This document shows positions 39,848 through 48,832 of a stretch of DNA of 61,394 nt, one piece after another. The stretch lies in the NCBI GenBank assembly GCA_022774865.1, contig JALFLH010000014.1, positions 1-61,394 of the forward strand. The letters run 5' to 3'. The notes under the pieces were generated by a model. That model saw only the letters and a list, made by a program, of their open reading frames with translations. It made no database searches and was not told the DNA's origin. The DNA is from Clostridiales bacterium (GTDB lineage Bacteria > Bacillota > Clostridia > Oscillospirales > Oscillospiraceae). Within the stretch, counting starts at the first letter, position 1. Each line of letters opens with the position of its first letter. A program made the position numbers and the translations under genes.

Positions 39848-40872
39848 ATCTGAAATCCATGACCCTGCCGGAGCTGACGGCGGTCATCAAGGAACTGAGA
39901 CAGCCCGCCTTCCGGGGCAAGCAGGTTTATTCCTGGCTTCATAAGGGCGTCCGCAGCTACGACGAGATGACCAATTTACCGAAAGGCCTGCGGGATACGC
40001 TGGCCGAGCGGTATCCGATCTGCCCGCCGGAGGTGGCGCGAAAGCAGGTGTCTCAAAAAGACGGCACCATCAAGTATTTGTGGCGGCTGTCCGATGGGAA
40101 CTGCGTGGAAACGGTGCTGATGCGCTATCACTACGGCAACACCGTCTGCATCTCCACCGAGGTGGGCTGCCGCATGGGCTGCGCCTTCTGCGCCTCGACC
40201 TTGGGGGGCCTGGTTCGGCGGCTGGAACCCTTCGAGATGCTGGATCAGGTGCTGTTCACGCAGGTGGACTCCGGACTACCGGTTTCCCGTATTGTGCTGA
40301 TGGGCATCGGGGAACCGCTGGATAATTTCGACAATGTGATGCGGTTTCTGGAGCTGGTGAACAGTCCGGACGGTATGAATATCTCCATGCGCCACATCAG
40401 CCTGTCCACCTGCGGCCTGGTGCCGAAAATCGACGAGTTGGCAAAACGGAAGCTCCAGCTCACCCTGTCCGTTTCCCTGCACGCGCCAAACGATGAAATC
40501 AGAAATCAAATCATGCCGGTAAACAGGGCATATCCCAGCGAAGAGCTGCTGGCGGCCTGCCGGCGCTATTACGAGGCCACCTCCCGACGCATCTCTTTTG
40601 AGTATGCCATGATTGACGGCGTCAACGACTCCGAAGCGGACGCCAGAGAGCTGCTCCGGCGGATGAAAGGACTTCCGGCACACTTCAATCTGATTCCGCT
40701 GAATTACGTGGAGGAAAGCCCGCTGAAGCCCAGCTCCCGGGAGGCGGTGGCCAGATTCCAGAAAATTTTGGAGGATGGCGGCATTCCGGCGACGGTTCGC
40801 CGGACGCTGGGCGGGGATATTGAGGCTTCCTGCGGCCAGCTCAGACGTAAATACGCAAAAGAAACCACATAA
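39844..40872 (+). CDS. rlmN: Dual-specificity RNA methyltransferase RlmN
   Basis: A 342-residue radical-SAM enzyme that methylates A2503 of 23S rRNA and A37 of some tRNAs. The radical SAM cluster is C109-x3-C113-x2-C116 (CRMGCAFC), and the second conserved cysteine is in ASCGQLRRKY near the C-terminus. The GIGEPLDN motif binds SAM. The start MNLKSMTLPEL is chosen because it overlaps the rsmB stop as ATGA. It lacks features specific to the resistance enzyme Cfr and fits RlmN by length and context. Confidence 0.95.
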   Translation: MNLKSMTLPELTAVIKELRQPAFRGKQVYSWLHKGVRSYDEMTNLPKGLRDTLAERYPICPPEVARKQVSQKDGTIKYLWRLSDGNCVETVLMRYHYGNTVCISTEVGCRMGCAFCASTLGGLVRRLEPFEMLDQVLFTQVDSGLPVSRIVLMGIGEPLDNFDNVMRFLELVNSPDGMNISMRHISLSTCGLVPKIDELAKRKLQLTLSVSLHAPNDEIRNQIMPVNRAYPSEELLAACRRYYEATSRRISFEYAMIDGVNDSEADARELLRRMKGLPAHFNLIPLNYVEESPLKPSSREAVARFQKILEDGGIPATVRRTLGGDIEASCGQLRRKYAKETT

Positions 40873-40898
40873 CCCATTTGGAAAGGAGCTGATGCCAT

Positions 40899-41630
40899 AT
40901 GCAAAGCTGGGGCCTGTCTGATCAGGGCTGCGTCCGGCAACAGAATCAGGACGCCTATCAGATTGTTCAACTGGATCGAAATTCGCAGCTATGTGTGGTG
41001 TGCGACGGCATGGGCGGCGCAAAATCCGGCAATATTGCCAGCTCCCTCGCGGTGGATGTGTTCACGCAGGAGGTTCGCCGCTGCTGGACACCCAGTATGG
41101 ATCAGCAGAAAATTGACCAGATGCTGCGCAGCGCGGTCAAGCTGGCGAATTTTACGGTGTTTGACCAATCGCAGCAGTTTGAGGAATTTGACGGCATGGG
41201 AACCACGCTGGTGTCTGCACTGGTACGAAGCCGTCATGCCACCATCATCAATGTGGGAGACAGCCGGGCGTATCTGATCAATAAGGACGGCATCCGGCAG
41301 GTGACCACGGATCACAGTCTGGTGCAGATGATGATAGAGCGGGGGGAGCTGACACCGGAACGGGCCAGAACCTACCCCGGAAAGAATTTTATTACCCGTG
41401 CCATTGGCACCGAGCCGATGGTGGAATGCGACCTGTTCCATTTGGAGGTGGCAAAGGGAGATTTCCTGCTGCTGTGTTCCGATGGCCTCAGCAATATGAT
41501 GGACGATCAGGAGATTCTCTTTGAGGTTGTCCACGGCGTAAACAGGCAGTTCTGCTGCCAGCGGCTTCTGGATATCGCCAAGAACCGCGGAGCGCCGGAT
41601 AATGTTACCAGCATTCTGATTATGATTTAG
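40899..41630 (+). CDS. prpC: PP2C-type Ser/Thr phosphatase
   Basis: A 243-residue PPM-family phosphatase. The metal ligands are visible: Asp18 in RQQNQDAY, Asp36-Gly37 in VCDGMGG, CSDGLSN and GAPDNVT. The overall length equals B. subtilis PrpC (254). It dephosphorylates targets of the PASTA kinase encoded next, 26 bases downstream. In the related PrpC-PrkC pair these control growth, cell-wall metabolism and translation factors. Confidence 0.95.
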   Translation: MQSWGLSDQGCVRQQNQDAYQIVQLDRNSQLCVVCDGMGGAKSGNIASSLAVDVFTQEVRRCWTPSMDQQKIDQMLRSAVKLANFTVFDQSQQFEEFDGMGTTLVSALVRSRHATIINVGDSRAYLINKDGIRQVTTDHSLVQMMIERGELTPERARTYPGKNFITRAIGTEPMVECDLFHLEVAKGDFLLLCSDGLSNMMDDQEILFEVVHGVNRQFCCQRLLDIAKNRGAPDNVTSILIMI

Positions 41631-41656
41631 TTCATAGCCACGAAAGGAGCTATTTT

Positions 41657-43906
41657 ATGGATATGGATCGATATATCGGACGGCTGCTGGACAACCGGTA
41701 CGAGATTCTGGAAGTGATCGGAACCGGCGGAATGGCCGTTGTCTATAAAGCCCGCTGCCACCGGCTGAACCGGTTGGTCGCGATCAAAATTCTGAAGGAT
41801 GAATATTCCCGGGATGAGGAGTTCCGCCGCCGTTTCCATGCCGAGGGCGAGGCCGTTGCCATGCTGAGCCATCCCAATATTGTGCAGGTGTATGACGTTT
41901 CCTCCTCCGACAATGCCGACTATATTGTCATGGAGCTGATTGACGGCATCACGCTGAAGCAGTATATGGAGAAAAAGGGCGTCCTGAACTGGAAGGAAAC
42001 CCTGCACTTTTCCATGCAGATTGCCAAGGCGCTGGAGCACGCCCACAGCCGCGGGATTATTCACCGGGACATCAAGCCCCACAACGTGATGGTGCTCAAA
42101 AACGGCTCAGTCAAGGTGACGGATTTCGGAATCGCCCGGGTTATGTCCAAGAGCAATACCCTGACCAAGGAGGCGCTTGGCTCGGTGCACTACATATCCC
42201 CCGAACAGGCCAAGGGCGGATGGGTGGATAACCGCAGCGACCTGTACAGTCTGGGCGTGGTGATGTACGAAATGATGACCGGACGGCCGCCCTATGACGG
42301 GGAATCCCCTGTGGCCGTAGCCATTCAGCATATCAACGGCGGCGCGCCCATGCCCTCTACCCTGAATCCCAATATTCCGGGCGGGCTGGAGCAGATCATC
42401 ATGAAGGCCATGGCACTGGACCCGAAGGACCGCTATGCCTCCGCCACAGAGCTGCTGGCGGATATGGAGGAATTCCGGAAAAATCCTGCGATTTTGTTCG
42501 GCAAAGACCGACAGATCATGGACGATGCCACCAAGATCATTGAAACCCAGCAGGTATTGGAAGCGGCCCGTCAGAACCGCACCACCGCCGAGAAGGTAGC
42601 CGCTGCAGGCGCGGCGGGTGCAGCCGGTGCAGGAAGAACGCGGAATCCCGCACCGGGTCAGCATCAAAGGCCTGCCGACCAGTCCAGACCCCGCACGGGA
42701 GAGCAGCCGCGAAGCCGTGGCGGGGATCAGCCCAGACCCCGCGCGGGAGGGTCGCCGAGAAACCCATCCTCCAATATGACCCGCTCCGCGTCCGGCACGG
42801 ATACGGAGCGCAGGGCAGCGGCAAGCCGCCAGCAGCCCAACCGGAACAGAACCCGGGAGGAGATCCGGGAAGAGATCCGGGAGGAAGAGCGAAACCGTAT
42901 GGCAACGATCGCCATCATCGCCTGCTCCGCCGTTGCGATTATTGCAATTGTCATTTTCCTTGTAGCGTTGTTCAACGGCGGCATTCTCAATCAGAATGCC
43001 AATCTGGTGAAGCTGCCCAACATGGTGGGCAGATACTATGAGGAAGTGCGCGATTATGAGGGACTCGCCATTGAGATTATGAGCTACCAGTACAATGACG
43101 AGGTGGAAAAAGGACGCATCATCGACCAGACGCCCGCCTATAGCGAGGGCGCGGAGGTGGCCGAGGGAACGGTCATTAAGGTGACCGTCAGCCAGGGCCC
43201 GGAGCCGGAAGTGAAGGTCATGGAGAATCTGGTCAACCAGTCCTATGAGACCGCGAAAAAGTTTCTGGAGGATCAGGGAATGCACGTTTTGCAGGGTGAG
43301 GAGTTCAGCGATGACGTGGAAGAGGGAAGAGTCGTCAGAACCGATCCTGCGGTGGGCACCGAACTGAAGGATGGTCAGACCGTCTGGGTCTATGTCAGCA
43401 AAGGCCCTGTGATCGAGAAGCAGAAAATGCTCAATGTGGTGGGGCTGAAATACTCCATCGCGTATAACCAACTGATCGGCCAGGGTTTTGAGAGCGTGGA
43501 CCGTGAATATGTGGAGGACGACGCGGAGAAGGACACGGTGATTAAGCAGTCCGAGGACCCCAATACCATGGTGGACGTGACGACCAGAATCGTGCTGACC
43601 GTCTCCAAGGGGCCGAAGCCGACAGAAGCGCCTACCAAGCCGCCTACGGAACCGCCCACTGAGGCACCTACCAAGCCGCCGGAGGTAACGGTGAGAAAAA
43701 CCTTCCAGCTTCCCGCCGACCGGACGGAGGACTATACCCTGTCGCTGAAGCAGAACGGCAAGGAGGTTCTGGAGCCAACGACCATTACCGCCGGAACCAC
43801 CCAGATTGAGGTGGAGCTGACCGGAACGGGCACCCAGTATTATGATCTCTGGATCAACGGAGAATACTACAAAACGGAAAAGGTGGAATTTACTTCCGAT
43901 GGCTAA
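41657..43906 (+). CDS. prkC: PASTA-domain Ser/Thr protein kinase PrkC
   Basis: A 749-residue transmembrane kinase. The kinase domain covers ~1-275, with GTGGMAVVYKA, Lys44, the HRDIKPHN catalytic loop (Asp138), DFG (Asp156) and the activation segment SNTLTKEALGSVHYISPEQ. A basic, Arg/Pro-rich juxtamembrane stretch (~300-410) leads to one helix at ~415-437. About three PASTA repeats (~450-655) sense peptidoglycan outside. Then comes a Pro/Thr repeat (PTEAPTKPPTEPP) and a ~70-residue beta-rich C-terminal domain of no recognised family. It acts with PrpC. rsgA overlaps its end. Confidence 0.95.
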   Translation: MDMDRYIGRLLDNRYEILEVIGTGGMAVVYKARCHRLNRLVAIKILKDEYSRDEEFRRRFHAEGEAVAMLSHPNIVQVYDVSSSDNADYIVMELIDGITLKQYMEKKGVLNWKETLHFSMQIAKALEHAHSRGIIHRDIKPHNVMVLKNGSVKVTDFGIARVMSKSNTLTKEALGSVHYISPEQAKGGWVDNRSDLYSLGVVMYEMMTGRPPYDGESPVAVAIQHINGGAPMPSTLNPNIPGGLEQIIMKAMALDPKDRYASATELLADMEEFRKNPAILFGKDRQIMDDATKIIETQQVLEAARQNRTTAEKVAAAGAAGAAGAGRTRNPAPGQHQRPADQSRPRTGEQPRSRGGDQPRPRAGGSPRNPSSNMTRSASGTDTERRAAASRQQPNRNRTREEIREEIREEERNRMATIAIIACSAVAIIAIVIFLVALFNGGILNQNANLVKLPNMVGRYYEEVRDYEGLAIEIMSYQYNDEVEKGRIIDQTPAYSEGAEVAEGTVIKVTVSQGPEPEVKVMENLVNQSYETAKKFLEDQGMHVLQGEEFSDDVEEGRVVRTDPAVGTELKDGQTVWVYVSKGPVIEKQKMLNVVGLKYSIAYNQLIGQGFESVDREYVEDDAEKDTVIKQSEDPNTMVDVTTRIVLTVSKGPKPTEAPTKPPTEPPTEAPTKPPEVTVRKTFQLPADRTEDYTLSLKQNGKEVLEPTTITAGTTQIEVELTGTGTQYYDLWINGEYYKTEKVEFTSDG

Positions 43907-44786
43907 GGCGGATACCGGTCGGATTATCCGGTCGATCAGCGGATTTTATGAAGTTCAGACTTCCAAGGGAACGGTGACCTGCCGGGCCCGGGGAAATCTG
44001 CGCCATGAACGGGAGTGCCCTGTTACCGGCGATCTGGTGGAGATCACCGTGGAAAAGGGGAAGGGCATGGTGGAAAAAATCCTGCCCCGGCGCAACTGCT
44101 TTGTCCGACCCGCCGTCGCCAATGTGGATGCGCTGGTGGTGTTTGCCGCCAGTGCCAATCCTGTGACGGAGCCGTTTCTCATTGATCGGGTGGCGGCCAT
44201 CGCGGGAAATCAGGAGGTTCCGGTTTACCTGTGCGTCAATAAATGCGATCTGGACCCGGCGCAGGATCTGGTACGGATTTATTCCCACGCCGGCTTTCCC
44301 GTGATCCGGGCCAGCGCCGAGACCGGCGAGGGCGTGGAGAACCTGCGAAGTATGATCCGGGGTAAGCTGGTGGCATTTACCGGAAACTCCGGCGTGGGCA
44401 AGAGCAGTATGCTCAACCGGCTCTGCCCGGAACTGGGGCTTGCCACCGGGGAAGTGTCCGAGAAGCTGGGGCGGGGGCGGCATACCACCCGCCATGTGGA
44501 GCTGTACAGTCTGGGGGAGGAAACCTTCGTGGCGGATACACCGGGCTTTTCCTCCTTTGATACCGACCAGATGGAGCTGATTCTGAAAGAGAATCTCCAG
44601 TACGCGTTCCCGGACTTCGGCCCGTTCTTGGGCAGGTGCCAGTTCCACGACTGCACCCACCGTAAAGAACCGGGCTGCGCCGTCACTGCCGCGCTGGCCG
44701 CTGGGGAGCTGGAACCCACCCGCTACGAAAGCTATCTGCGGCTCTATGAAAGAATGAGCCAGATCAAGCAGTGGGAAATAAAATAA
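43899..44786 (+). CDS. rsgA: Ribosome small subunit-dependent GTPase A
   Basis: A 295-residue circularly permuted GTPase that assists late 30S subunit maturation. An OB domain occupies the N-terminus, then G4 (NKCDL), G1 (GNSGVGKSS, Lys168), G3 (DTPGFSS), in permuted order. The zinc-binding tail is CQFHDCTHRKEPGC. The ATG overlaps prkC by eight bases, and its ribosome binding site lies inside the kinase gene. It closes the cdaA operon, followed at once by a terminator. Known PrkC targets include this GTPase in B. subtilis, which fits the adjacency. Confidence 0.95.
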   Translation: MAKADTGRIIRSISGFYEVQTSKGTVTCRARGNLRHERECPVTGDLVEITVEKGKGMVEKILPRRNCFVRPAVANVDALVVFAASANPVTEPFLIDRVAAIAGNQEVPVYLCVNKCDLDPAQDLVRIYSHAGFPVIRASAETGEGVENLRSMIRGKLVAFTGNSGVGKSSMLNRLCPELGLATGEVSEKLGRGRHTTRHVELYSLGEETFVADTPGFSSFDTDQMELILKENLQYAFPDFGPFLGRCQFHDCTHRKEPGCAVTAALAAGELEPTRYESYLRLYERMSQIKQWEIK

Positions 44787-44794
44787 TGGCGAGA

Positions 44795-44825
44795 GGAGAG
44801 GCGGAACCGCCTCTCCTTTATTTTG
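44795..44825 (+). terminator. Terminator of the cdaA-rsgA operon
   Basis: GGAGAGGCGG and CCGCCTCTCC (44795-44804 and 44807-44816) form a stem of about 8 bp around a GGAACC loop, followed by TTTATTTT. Confidence 0.85.
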
Positions 44826-44928
44826 CGTTTATTTACCGCTTCGTCGAGCCGGGCCGACAAGCGTCATGAAATTCTCTGTATTGACCGAAATTTGAATCAA
44901 AACTTTGTAAATAATTCTAAAATAATGC

Positions 44929-44957
44929 TTGACAAATCGGGGGACAGATGGTATCAT
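44929..44957 (+). promoter_or_regulatory. Promoter of the S10-spc-alpha superoperon
   Basis: A perfect TTGACA (44929-44934), 17 bases, TATCAT (44952-44957). It is the only strong promoter found before rpsJ and would drive ~15.9 kb. Confidence 0.78.
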
Positions 44958-44963
44958 AATCAA

Positions 44964-45231
44964 GCGTGTGTAGGGGAATTCTGCGCGCGCACTGCGATGA
45001 TGCGGGAGATTGCGTCGAAAGACGGTAACTTCCGCGGAGTATGTCCGGTCATCGGGCGGCTGAACTGCTAATCTGTGCTTGCGTATATCGCTGCGCCCAG
45101 ATGGGAAGGGTCGGCCTCGGTCGGCCATTTTTCATGGCTCGGAGTGATACGCACGGCGGCGCGGACAAACAGTTCGACCGTACCCAGACACTACGCAAAC
45201 TGAGTACGTAATTCAAGGAGGAAAACAAACC
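44964..45231 (+). promoter_or_regulatory. Structured untranslated leader of rpsJ
   Basis: This ~268-base leader holds no plausible gene. GCGTAT near 45084 can pair with ATACGC near 45159, enclosing a GGTCGGCC direct repeat. A CCGC...GTCCGGTCATCGGGCGG element (45032-45059) recurs before rplC. A T-run lies near 45129. The leader ends in CAAGGAGG before rpsJ. Autoregulation by a ribosomal protein is plausible, since in E. coli L4 regulates through this leader, but no known motif is identified. Confidence 0.45.
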
Positions 45232-45540
45232 ATGGCAAACCAGATGATCCGCATTCGACTGAAGGCTTACGATCACCAGCTGATCGACTCCAGCGCGGCA
45301 AAGATCGTGGAAACCGGCAAGCGCAACGGCGCACAGGTTTCCGGCCCCATCCCGCTGCCCACCAAGAAGGAAGTTGTTACCATCCTTCGCTCTCCCCACG
45401 TCAACAAGGACAGCCGTGAGCAGTTCGAGCGCAGAACCCACAAGAGACTGATCGATATCCTCAACCCCAACCAGAAGACCGTCGAGGCCCTCATGAGCCT
45501 GGATCTTCCCGCTGGTGTTGAGATTGAGATAAAGCTGTAA
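45232..45540 (+). CDS. rpsJ: 30S ribosomal protein S10
   Basis: The 102-residue S10 (NusE), a 30S head protein that also forms the NusB-NusE antitermination complex. The start [22 protein letters not shown] and the loop [29 protein letters not shown] are canonical. It heads the superoperon after a long leader and strong AAGGAGG site. A 119-base spacer, unusually long, separates it from rplC. Confidence 0.97.
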   Translation: MANQMIRIRLKAYDHQLIDSSAAKIVETGKRNGAQVSGPIPLPTKKEVVTILRSPHVNKDSREQFERRTHKRLIDILNPNQKTVEALMSLDLPAGVEIEIKL

Positions 45541-45659
45541 TTACGCTTCGGCGCAATTCCGGCAGCCCGCACTGTCTGGCATCGGGCGGACGGGTCATGT
45601 TGGCGGCTGTCCCAATGCAGCGAGTCAACCAATAACCTATTAAAAAGGAGAAACCAACC
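45541..45659 (+). other. rpsJ-rplC spacer with a recurring element
   Basis: This spacer contains CCGC (45567-45570) followed by GTCTGGCATCGGGCGG (45574-45589), nearly the same as an element in the rpsJ leader. GCCCG and CGGGC can pair around it. No gene, terminator or promoter is evident. Confidence 0.4.
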
Positions 45660-46379
45660 ATGCAAAAAGCAATCATCGGCAAAAAAGTGGGCATGACCCA
45701 GATCTTCGATGAGAGCGGCAAGGTCATCCCTGTTACCGTTGTGGAAGCAGGCCCTTGCGTCGTTACCCAGAAGAAGACGGTCGAGACCGACGGCTACACT
45801 GCCGTCCAGCTTGGCTTTGGCGACGTGAAGGAAGCCAAACTGAGCAAGCCCGAAGCAGGCCACCTGAAGAAGGCTGGCGTTGCACCCAAGAAGTACCTGA
45901 AGGAGTTCAAGCTGGATGGCGCTGCTGACATGAATGTCGGCGACGAAATTAAGGCTGACACCTTCGCTGCCGGCGACAAGATCGACGTCACCGGCATCAG
46001 CAAAGGCCACGGCTACCAGGGCGTTGTGAAGCGCTATGGCGCCGGCCGTACCCCCATGACCCACGGCGGCGGCCCTGTCCATCGTCATGCCGGTTCCATG
46101 GGCGCATCTTCCCATCAGTCCCGCATTTTCCCCGGCAAGATCGGCGCAGGCCAGATGGGCAATGTCCAGGTCACCATCGAGAACCTGGATGTGGTGAAGG
46201 TCGACGCGGATCTGAACATGATCGTTGTCCGCGGCGCCATCCCCGGCCCCAAGGGCGGTCTGGTCTTTATCCGCAACACCGTCAAGAACAACAAGGTCAA
46301 GAATGTCGAGACCGGCATCAGCAAGAACCCGCAGAAGGCTTCCGGCAGAAATCCCCAGAAGGCTTCCGCAAGAGGCTAA
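45660..46379 (+). CDS. rplC: 50S ribosomal protein L3 with extended C-terminus
   Basis: The 239-residue L3, which folds early 23S rRNA domains and reaches the peptidyl-transferase centre. The core has [21 protein letters not shown] and [34 protein letters not shown], with the usual loop. The family is normally ~209 residues. This one ends with a ~25-residue tail holding a tandem [16 protein letters not shown] repeat, basic and probably rRNA-associated or disordered. rplD follows by 19 bases. Confidence 0.96.
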   Translation: MQKAIIGKKVGMTQIFDESGKVIPVTVVEAGPCVVTQKKTVETDGYTAVQLGFGDVKEAKLSKPEAGHLKKAGVAPKKYLKEFKLDGAADMNVGDEIKADTFAAGDKIDVTGISKGHGYQGVVKRYGAGRTPMTHGGGPVHRHAGSMGASSHQSRIFPGKIGAGQMGNVQVTIENLDVVKVDADLNMIVVRGAIPGPKGGLVFIRNTVKNNKVKNVETGISKNPQKASGRNPQKASARG

Positions 46380-46398
46380 GGAAAGGAGATCTTAAATC

Positions 46399-47022
46399 AT
46401 GCTTAAGACGAATGTTTACGATATGTCCGGCAAGCTGGTTGGCGAGATCGAACTGCCCGAAGCTGTGTTCGGCATTGCCCCCAATGCCGCAGTTGTCCAT
46501 GACGCGGTCAAGAATCATCTGGCCAACAAGCGTCAGGGCACGCAGAGCGCTCTGACCCGTGCCGAGGTTTCCGGCGGTGGCCGTAAGCCCTGGCGTCAGA
46601 AGGGCACCGGCCGCGCCCGTCAGGGTTCCACCCGCGCGCCCCAGTGGACGCACGGCGGCATCGTGTTTGCCCCCAAGCCCCGCGATTACAGCTACACGCT
46701 GAACAAGAAGGCCAAGCGTCTGGCGCTGAAGAGCGTACTGAGCGCCAAGGCTTCCGAGCAGAACATCGTGGTCATCGACGCCATCAAGATGGACGCCCCC
46801 AAGACCGCCGAATTCGCCAAGTTCCTGAAGGCTGTTGGCTGCGACACCAAGACTCTGGTTGTCACCGCTGAGGCTGATCAGAATGTGGTCAAGTCCGGCC
46901 GCAACATCCCCGGCTGCGAGATTACCTTCGCCAACCTGATCAATGTCTACGACGTGATCAACGCGAACAAGCTGGTTGTCGATCGGGCGGCTCTGCAGAA
47001 GATCGAGGAGGTATTCGCATAA
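46399..47022 (+). CDS. rplD: 50S ribosomal protein L4
   Basis: The 207-residue L4, lining the exit tunnel with L22. The long basic loop is intact: [39 protein letters not shown]. Macrolide-relevant Lys/Gly positions (KGTGRAR) look wild-type. In E. coli, L4 represses the S10 operon. Its stop overlaps the rplW start by one base. Confidence 0.97.
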   Translation: MLKTNVYDMSGKLVGEIELPEAVFGIAPNAAVVHDAVKNHLANKRQGTQSALTRAEVSGGGRKPWRQKGTGRARQGSTRAPQWTHGGIVFAPKPRDYSYTLNKKAKRLALKSVLSAKASEQNIVVIDAIKMDAPKTAEFAKFLKAVGCDTKTLVVTAEADQNVVKSGRNIPGCEITFANLINVYDVINANKLVVDRAALQKIEEVFA

Positions 47023-47315
47023 TGAACGCTTACGATATTATCAGAAGACCTGTCATCACCGAGCAGTCCATGGAGGCTGTCGCTGACAAGAAGTACGTTT
47101 TTATGGTGGATGTCAATGCCAACAAGACCGAGATCAAGGCTGCTGTTGAGCAGATCTTCGGCGTGAAGGTTGCCAAGGTCAACACCATCCGTATGCAGGG
47201 CAAGACCAAGCGCACCGGCGCCTATCCCGTGGGCAAGCGTCCGGAATTCAAGAAGGCCATTGTCACCCTGACCGCTGACTCCAAGACCATCGAGTTCTTC
47301 GAGGGTATGGTCTAA
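47022..47315 (+). CDS. rplW: 50S ribosomal protein L23
   Basis: The 97-residue L23, at the tunnel exit where SRP and trigger factor dock. [30 protein letters not shown] and [30 protein letters not shown] identify it. Its start overlaps rplD by one base, so translation is coupled. rplB follows after 28 bases. Confidence 0.96.
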   Translation: MNAYDIIRRPVITEQSMEAVADKKYVFMVDVNANKTEIKAAVEQIFGVKVAKVNTIRMQGKTKRTGAYPVGKRPEFKKAIVTLTADSKTIEFFEGMV

Positions 47316-47343
47316 ACCATCTCAATAAAGGAGAGAAACGCAA

Positions 47344-48180
47344 ATGGCTATTAATTCTTTTAAGCCCTACACCCCCGCCCGCCGGAACATGACTGTTTCT
47401 GCGTTCGACGGCGTGGATAAGAAGGCAAAACCTGAGCGTAGCCTGGTTGAGACCCTGAAGAAGAACGCCGGTCGCAACAGCTATGGTCACATCACCGTCC
47501 GCCATCGCGGCGGCGGCAACAAGCGGAAGTATCGCGTCATCGATTTCAAGCGTCAGAAGCTGGATGTTCCCGCGACTGTCGAGCGCATCGAGTACGATCC
47601 CAACCGCTCCGCTTTCATTGCCCTCATTAAGTATGAGGACGGCACGCTGAGCTACATCCTGGCTCCCTACGGCCTGAAGGCCGGCGATCAGGTTGTCTCC
47701 TCCGCCTCCGCGGATATCAAGCCCGGCAACTGCCTGCCCATCGCCAATATCCCCGTCGGCACTGTGATCCACAATGTGGAGCTGCAGCCCGGCCACGGCG
47801 CTCAGTTGGTTCGTTCCGCCGGCGCCGCCGCTCAGTTGATGGCGAAGGAGGGCGAGCTGGCTCAGGTTCGTCTGCCCTCCGGTGAAGTGCGCTATGTCCG
47901 CATGGACTGCACCGCCTGCATTGGTCAGGTTGGCAATCTGGACCACGAAAACGTCCACATCGGCAAGGCCGGCCGTACCCGTCATATGGGTATCCGTCCC
48001 ACTGTCCGCGGCTCCGTTATGAACCCCAATGACCACCCCCACGGCGGCGGCGAGGGCCGCGCGCCCGTTGGCCGTCCCGGCCCTGTGACTCCCTGGGGCA
48101 AGCCTGCTATGGGTTATAAGACTCGTAAGACCAAGAACCCCACTGACAAGTTCATTGTCAAGCGGAGAAACAGCAAGTAA
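47344..48180 (+). CDS. rplB: 50S ribosomal protein L2
   Basis: The 278-residue L2, essential for subunit association and peptidyl transfer. [21 protein letters not shown] and the catalytic-centre region [15 protein letters not shown] with its conserved His are present. The length is standard. It is one of the most conserved proteins in the cluster. rpsS follows after 12 bases. Confidence 0.98.
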   Translation: MAINSFKPYTPARRNMTVSAFDGVDKKAKPERSLVETLKKNAGRNSYGHITVRHRGGGNKRKYRVIDFKRQKLDVPATVERIEYDPNRSAFIALIKYEDGTLSYILAPYGLKAGDQVVSSASADIKPGNCLPIANIPVGTVIHNVELQPGHGAQLVRSAGAAAQLMAKEGELAQVRLPSGEVRYVRMDCTACIGQVGNLDHENVHIGKAGRTRHMGIRPTVRGSVMNPNDHPHGGGEGRAPVGRPGPVTPWGKPAMGYKTRKTKNPTDKFIVKRRNSK

Positions 48181-48192
48181 GGAGGAAATGAA

Positions 48193-48471
48193 ATGAGCAG
48201 AAGCATCAAAAAGGGCCCTTTCGTCGCTCCTGAGCTGTACAAGCGCATTGAGGAGCTGAACAAGGCTGGTGAAAAGAAGGTTCTGAAGACCTGGTCCATA
48301 TCTTCCACCATCTTCCCCTCCTTCGTTGGTCATACCATCGCTGTCCACGACGGCCGGAAGCACGTGCCTGTCTATATCACGGAAGATATGGTCGGTCACA
48401 AGCTGGGTGAGTTTGTTCCCACCCGCACGTTCCGCGGCCATTCCGGCAGCAAGACCGCAAACGCAAAGTAA
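48193..48471 (+). CDS. rpsS: 30S ribosomal protein S19
   Basis: The 92-residue S19, in the head of the 30S subunit, forming a complex with S13. [23 protein letters not shown] and [29 protein letters not shown] are canonical. GGAGG sites lie before it and before rplV 12 bases later. Confidence 0.97.
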   Translation: MSRSIKKGPFVAPELYKRIEELNKAGEKKVLKTWSISSTIFPSFVGHTIAVHDGRKHVPVYITEDMVGHKLGEFVPTRTFRGHSGSKTANAK

Positions 48472-48483
48472 GGAGGTACGAAA

Positions 48484-48819
48484 ATGGAAGCATTTGCACA
48501 TGTGAAGTACGTCCGGATGTCTCCCCGTAAGGTGAAGCTGATCTGCGACATGATCCGGGGACTGGACGTCGAGACCGCTACCGCGTACCTGAGCCAGACC
48601 TCCAAGGCAGCCTGCGAGCCGATGGCCAAGCTGCTGAAGAGCGCTGTGGCAAACGCTGAGCATAATCACGGCATGAATGCCGACAATCTGTACGTCTCCA
48701 CCGTGACCGCGAATCCCGGCCCCATCCTGAAGCGCGGCCGCATTGCGTCCCGTCGTGGTTTCGTCCGGATCAACAAGAGAACCACTCACATCACCATCGG
48801 TGTGAGCGAGAAGGCTTAA
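48484..48819 (+). CDS. rplV: 50S ribosomal protein L22
   Basis: The 111-residue L22, whose beta-hairpin lines the exit tunnel. [26 protein letters not shown] is the family start, and the hairpin region [28 protein letters not shown] is intact with no insertion of the kind that gives macrolide resistance. rpsC follows after 13 bases. Confidence 0.97.
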   Translation: MEAFAHVKYVRMSPRKVKLICDMIRGLDVETATAYLSQTSKAACEPMAKLLKSAVANAEHNHGMNADNLYVSTVTANPGPILKRGRIASRRGFVRINKRTTHITIGVSEKA

Positions 48820-48832
48820 TCAGGAGGTAGCT

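Noticed and set aside
42590..42870. Repetitive Arg/Pro-rich stretch in prkC considered as a CRISPR or tandem repeat
   Set aside because: The repetition is loose and in-frame within the kinase juxtamembrane linker. There are no regular spacers or identical repeat units.
44823..45128. Small open frames in the rpsJ leader
   Set aside because: None has a convincing ribosome binding site or recognisable product. They cover the promoter and the structured leader.
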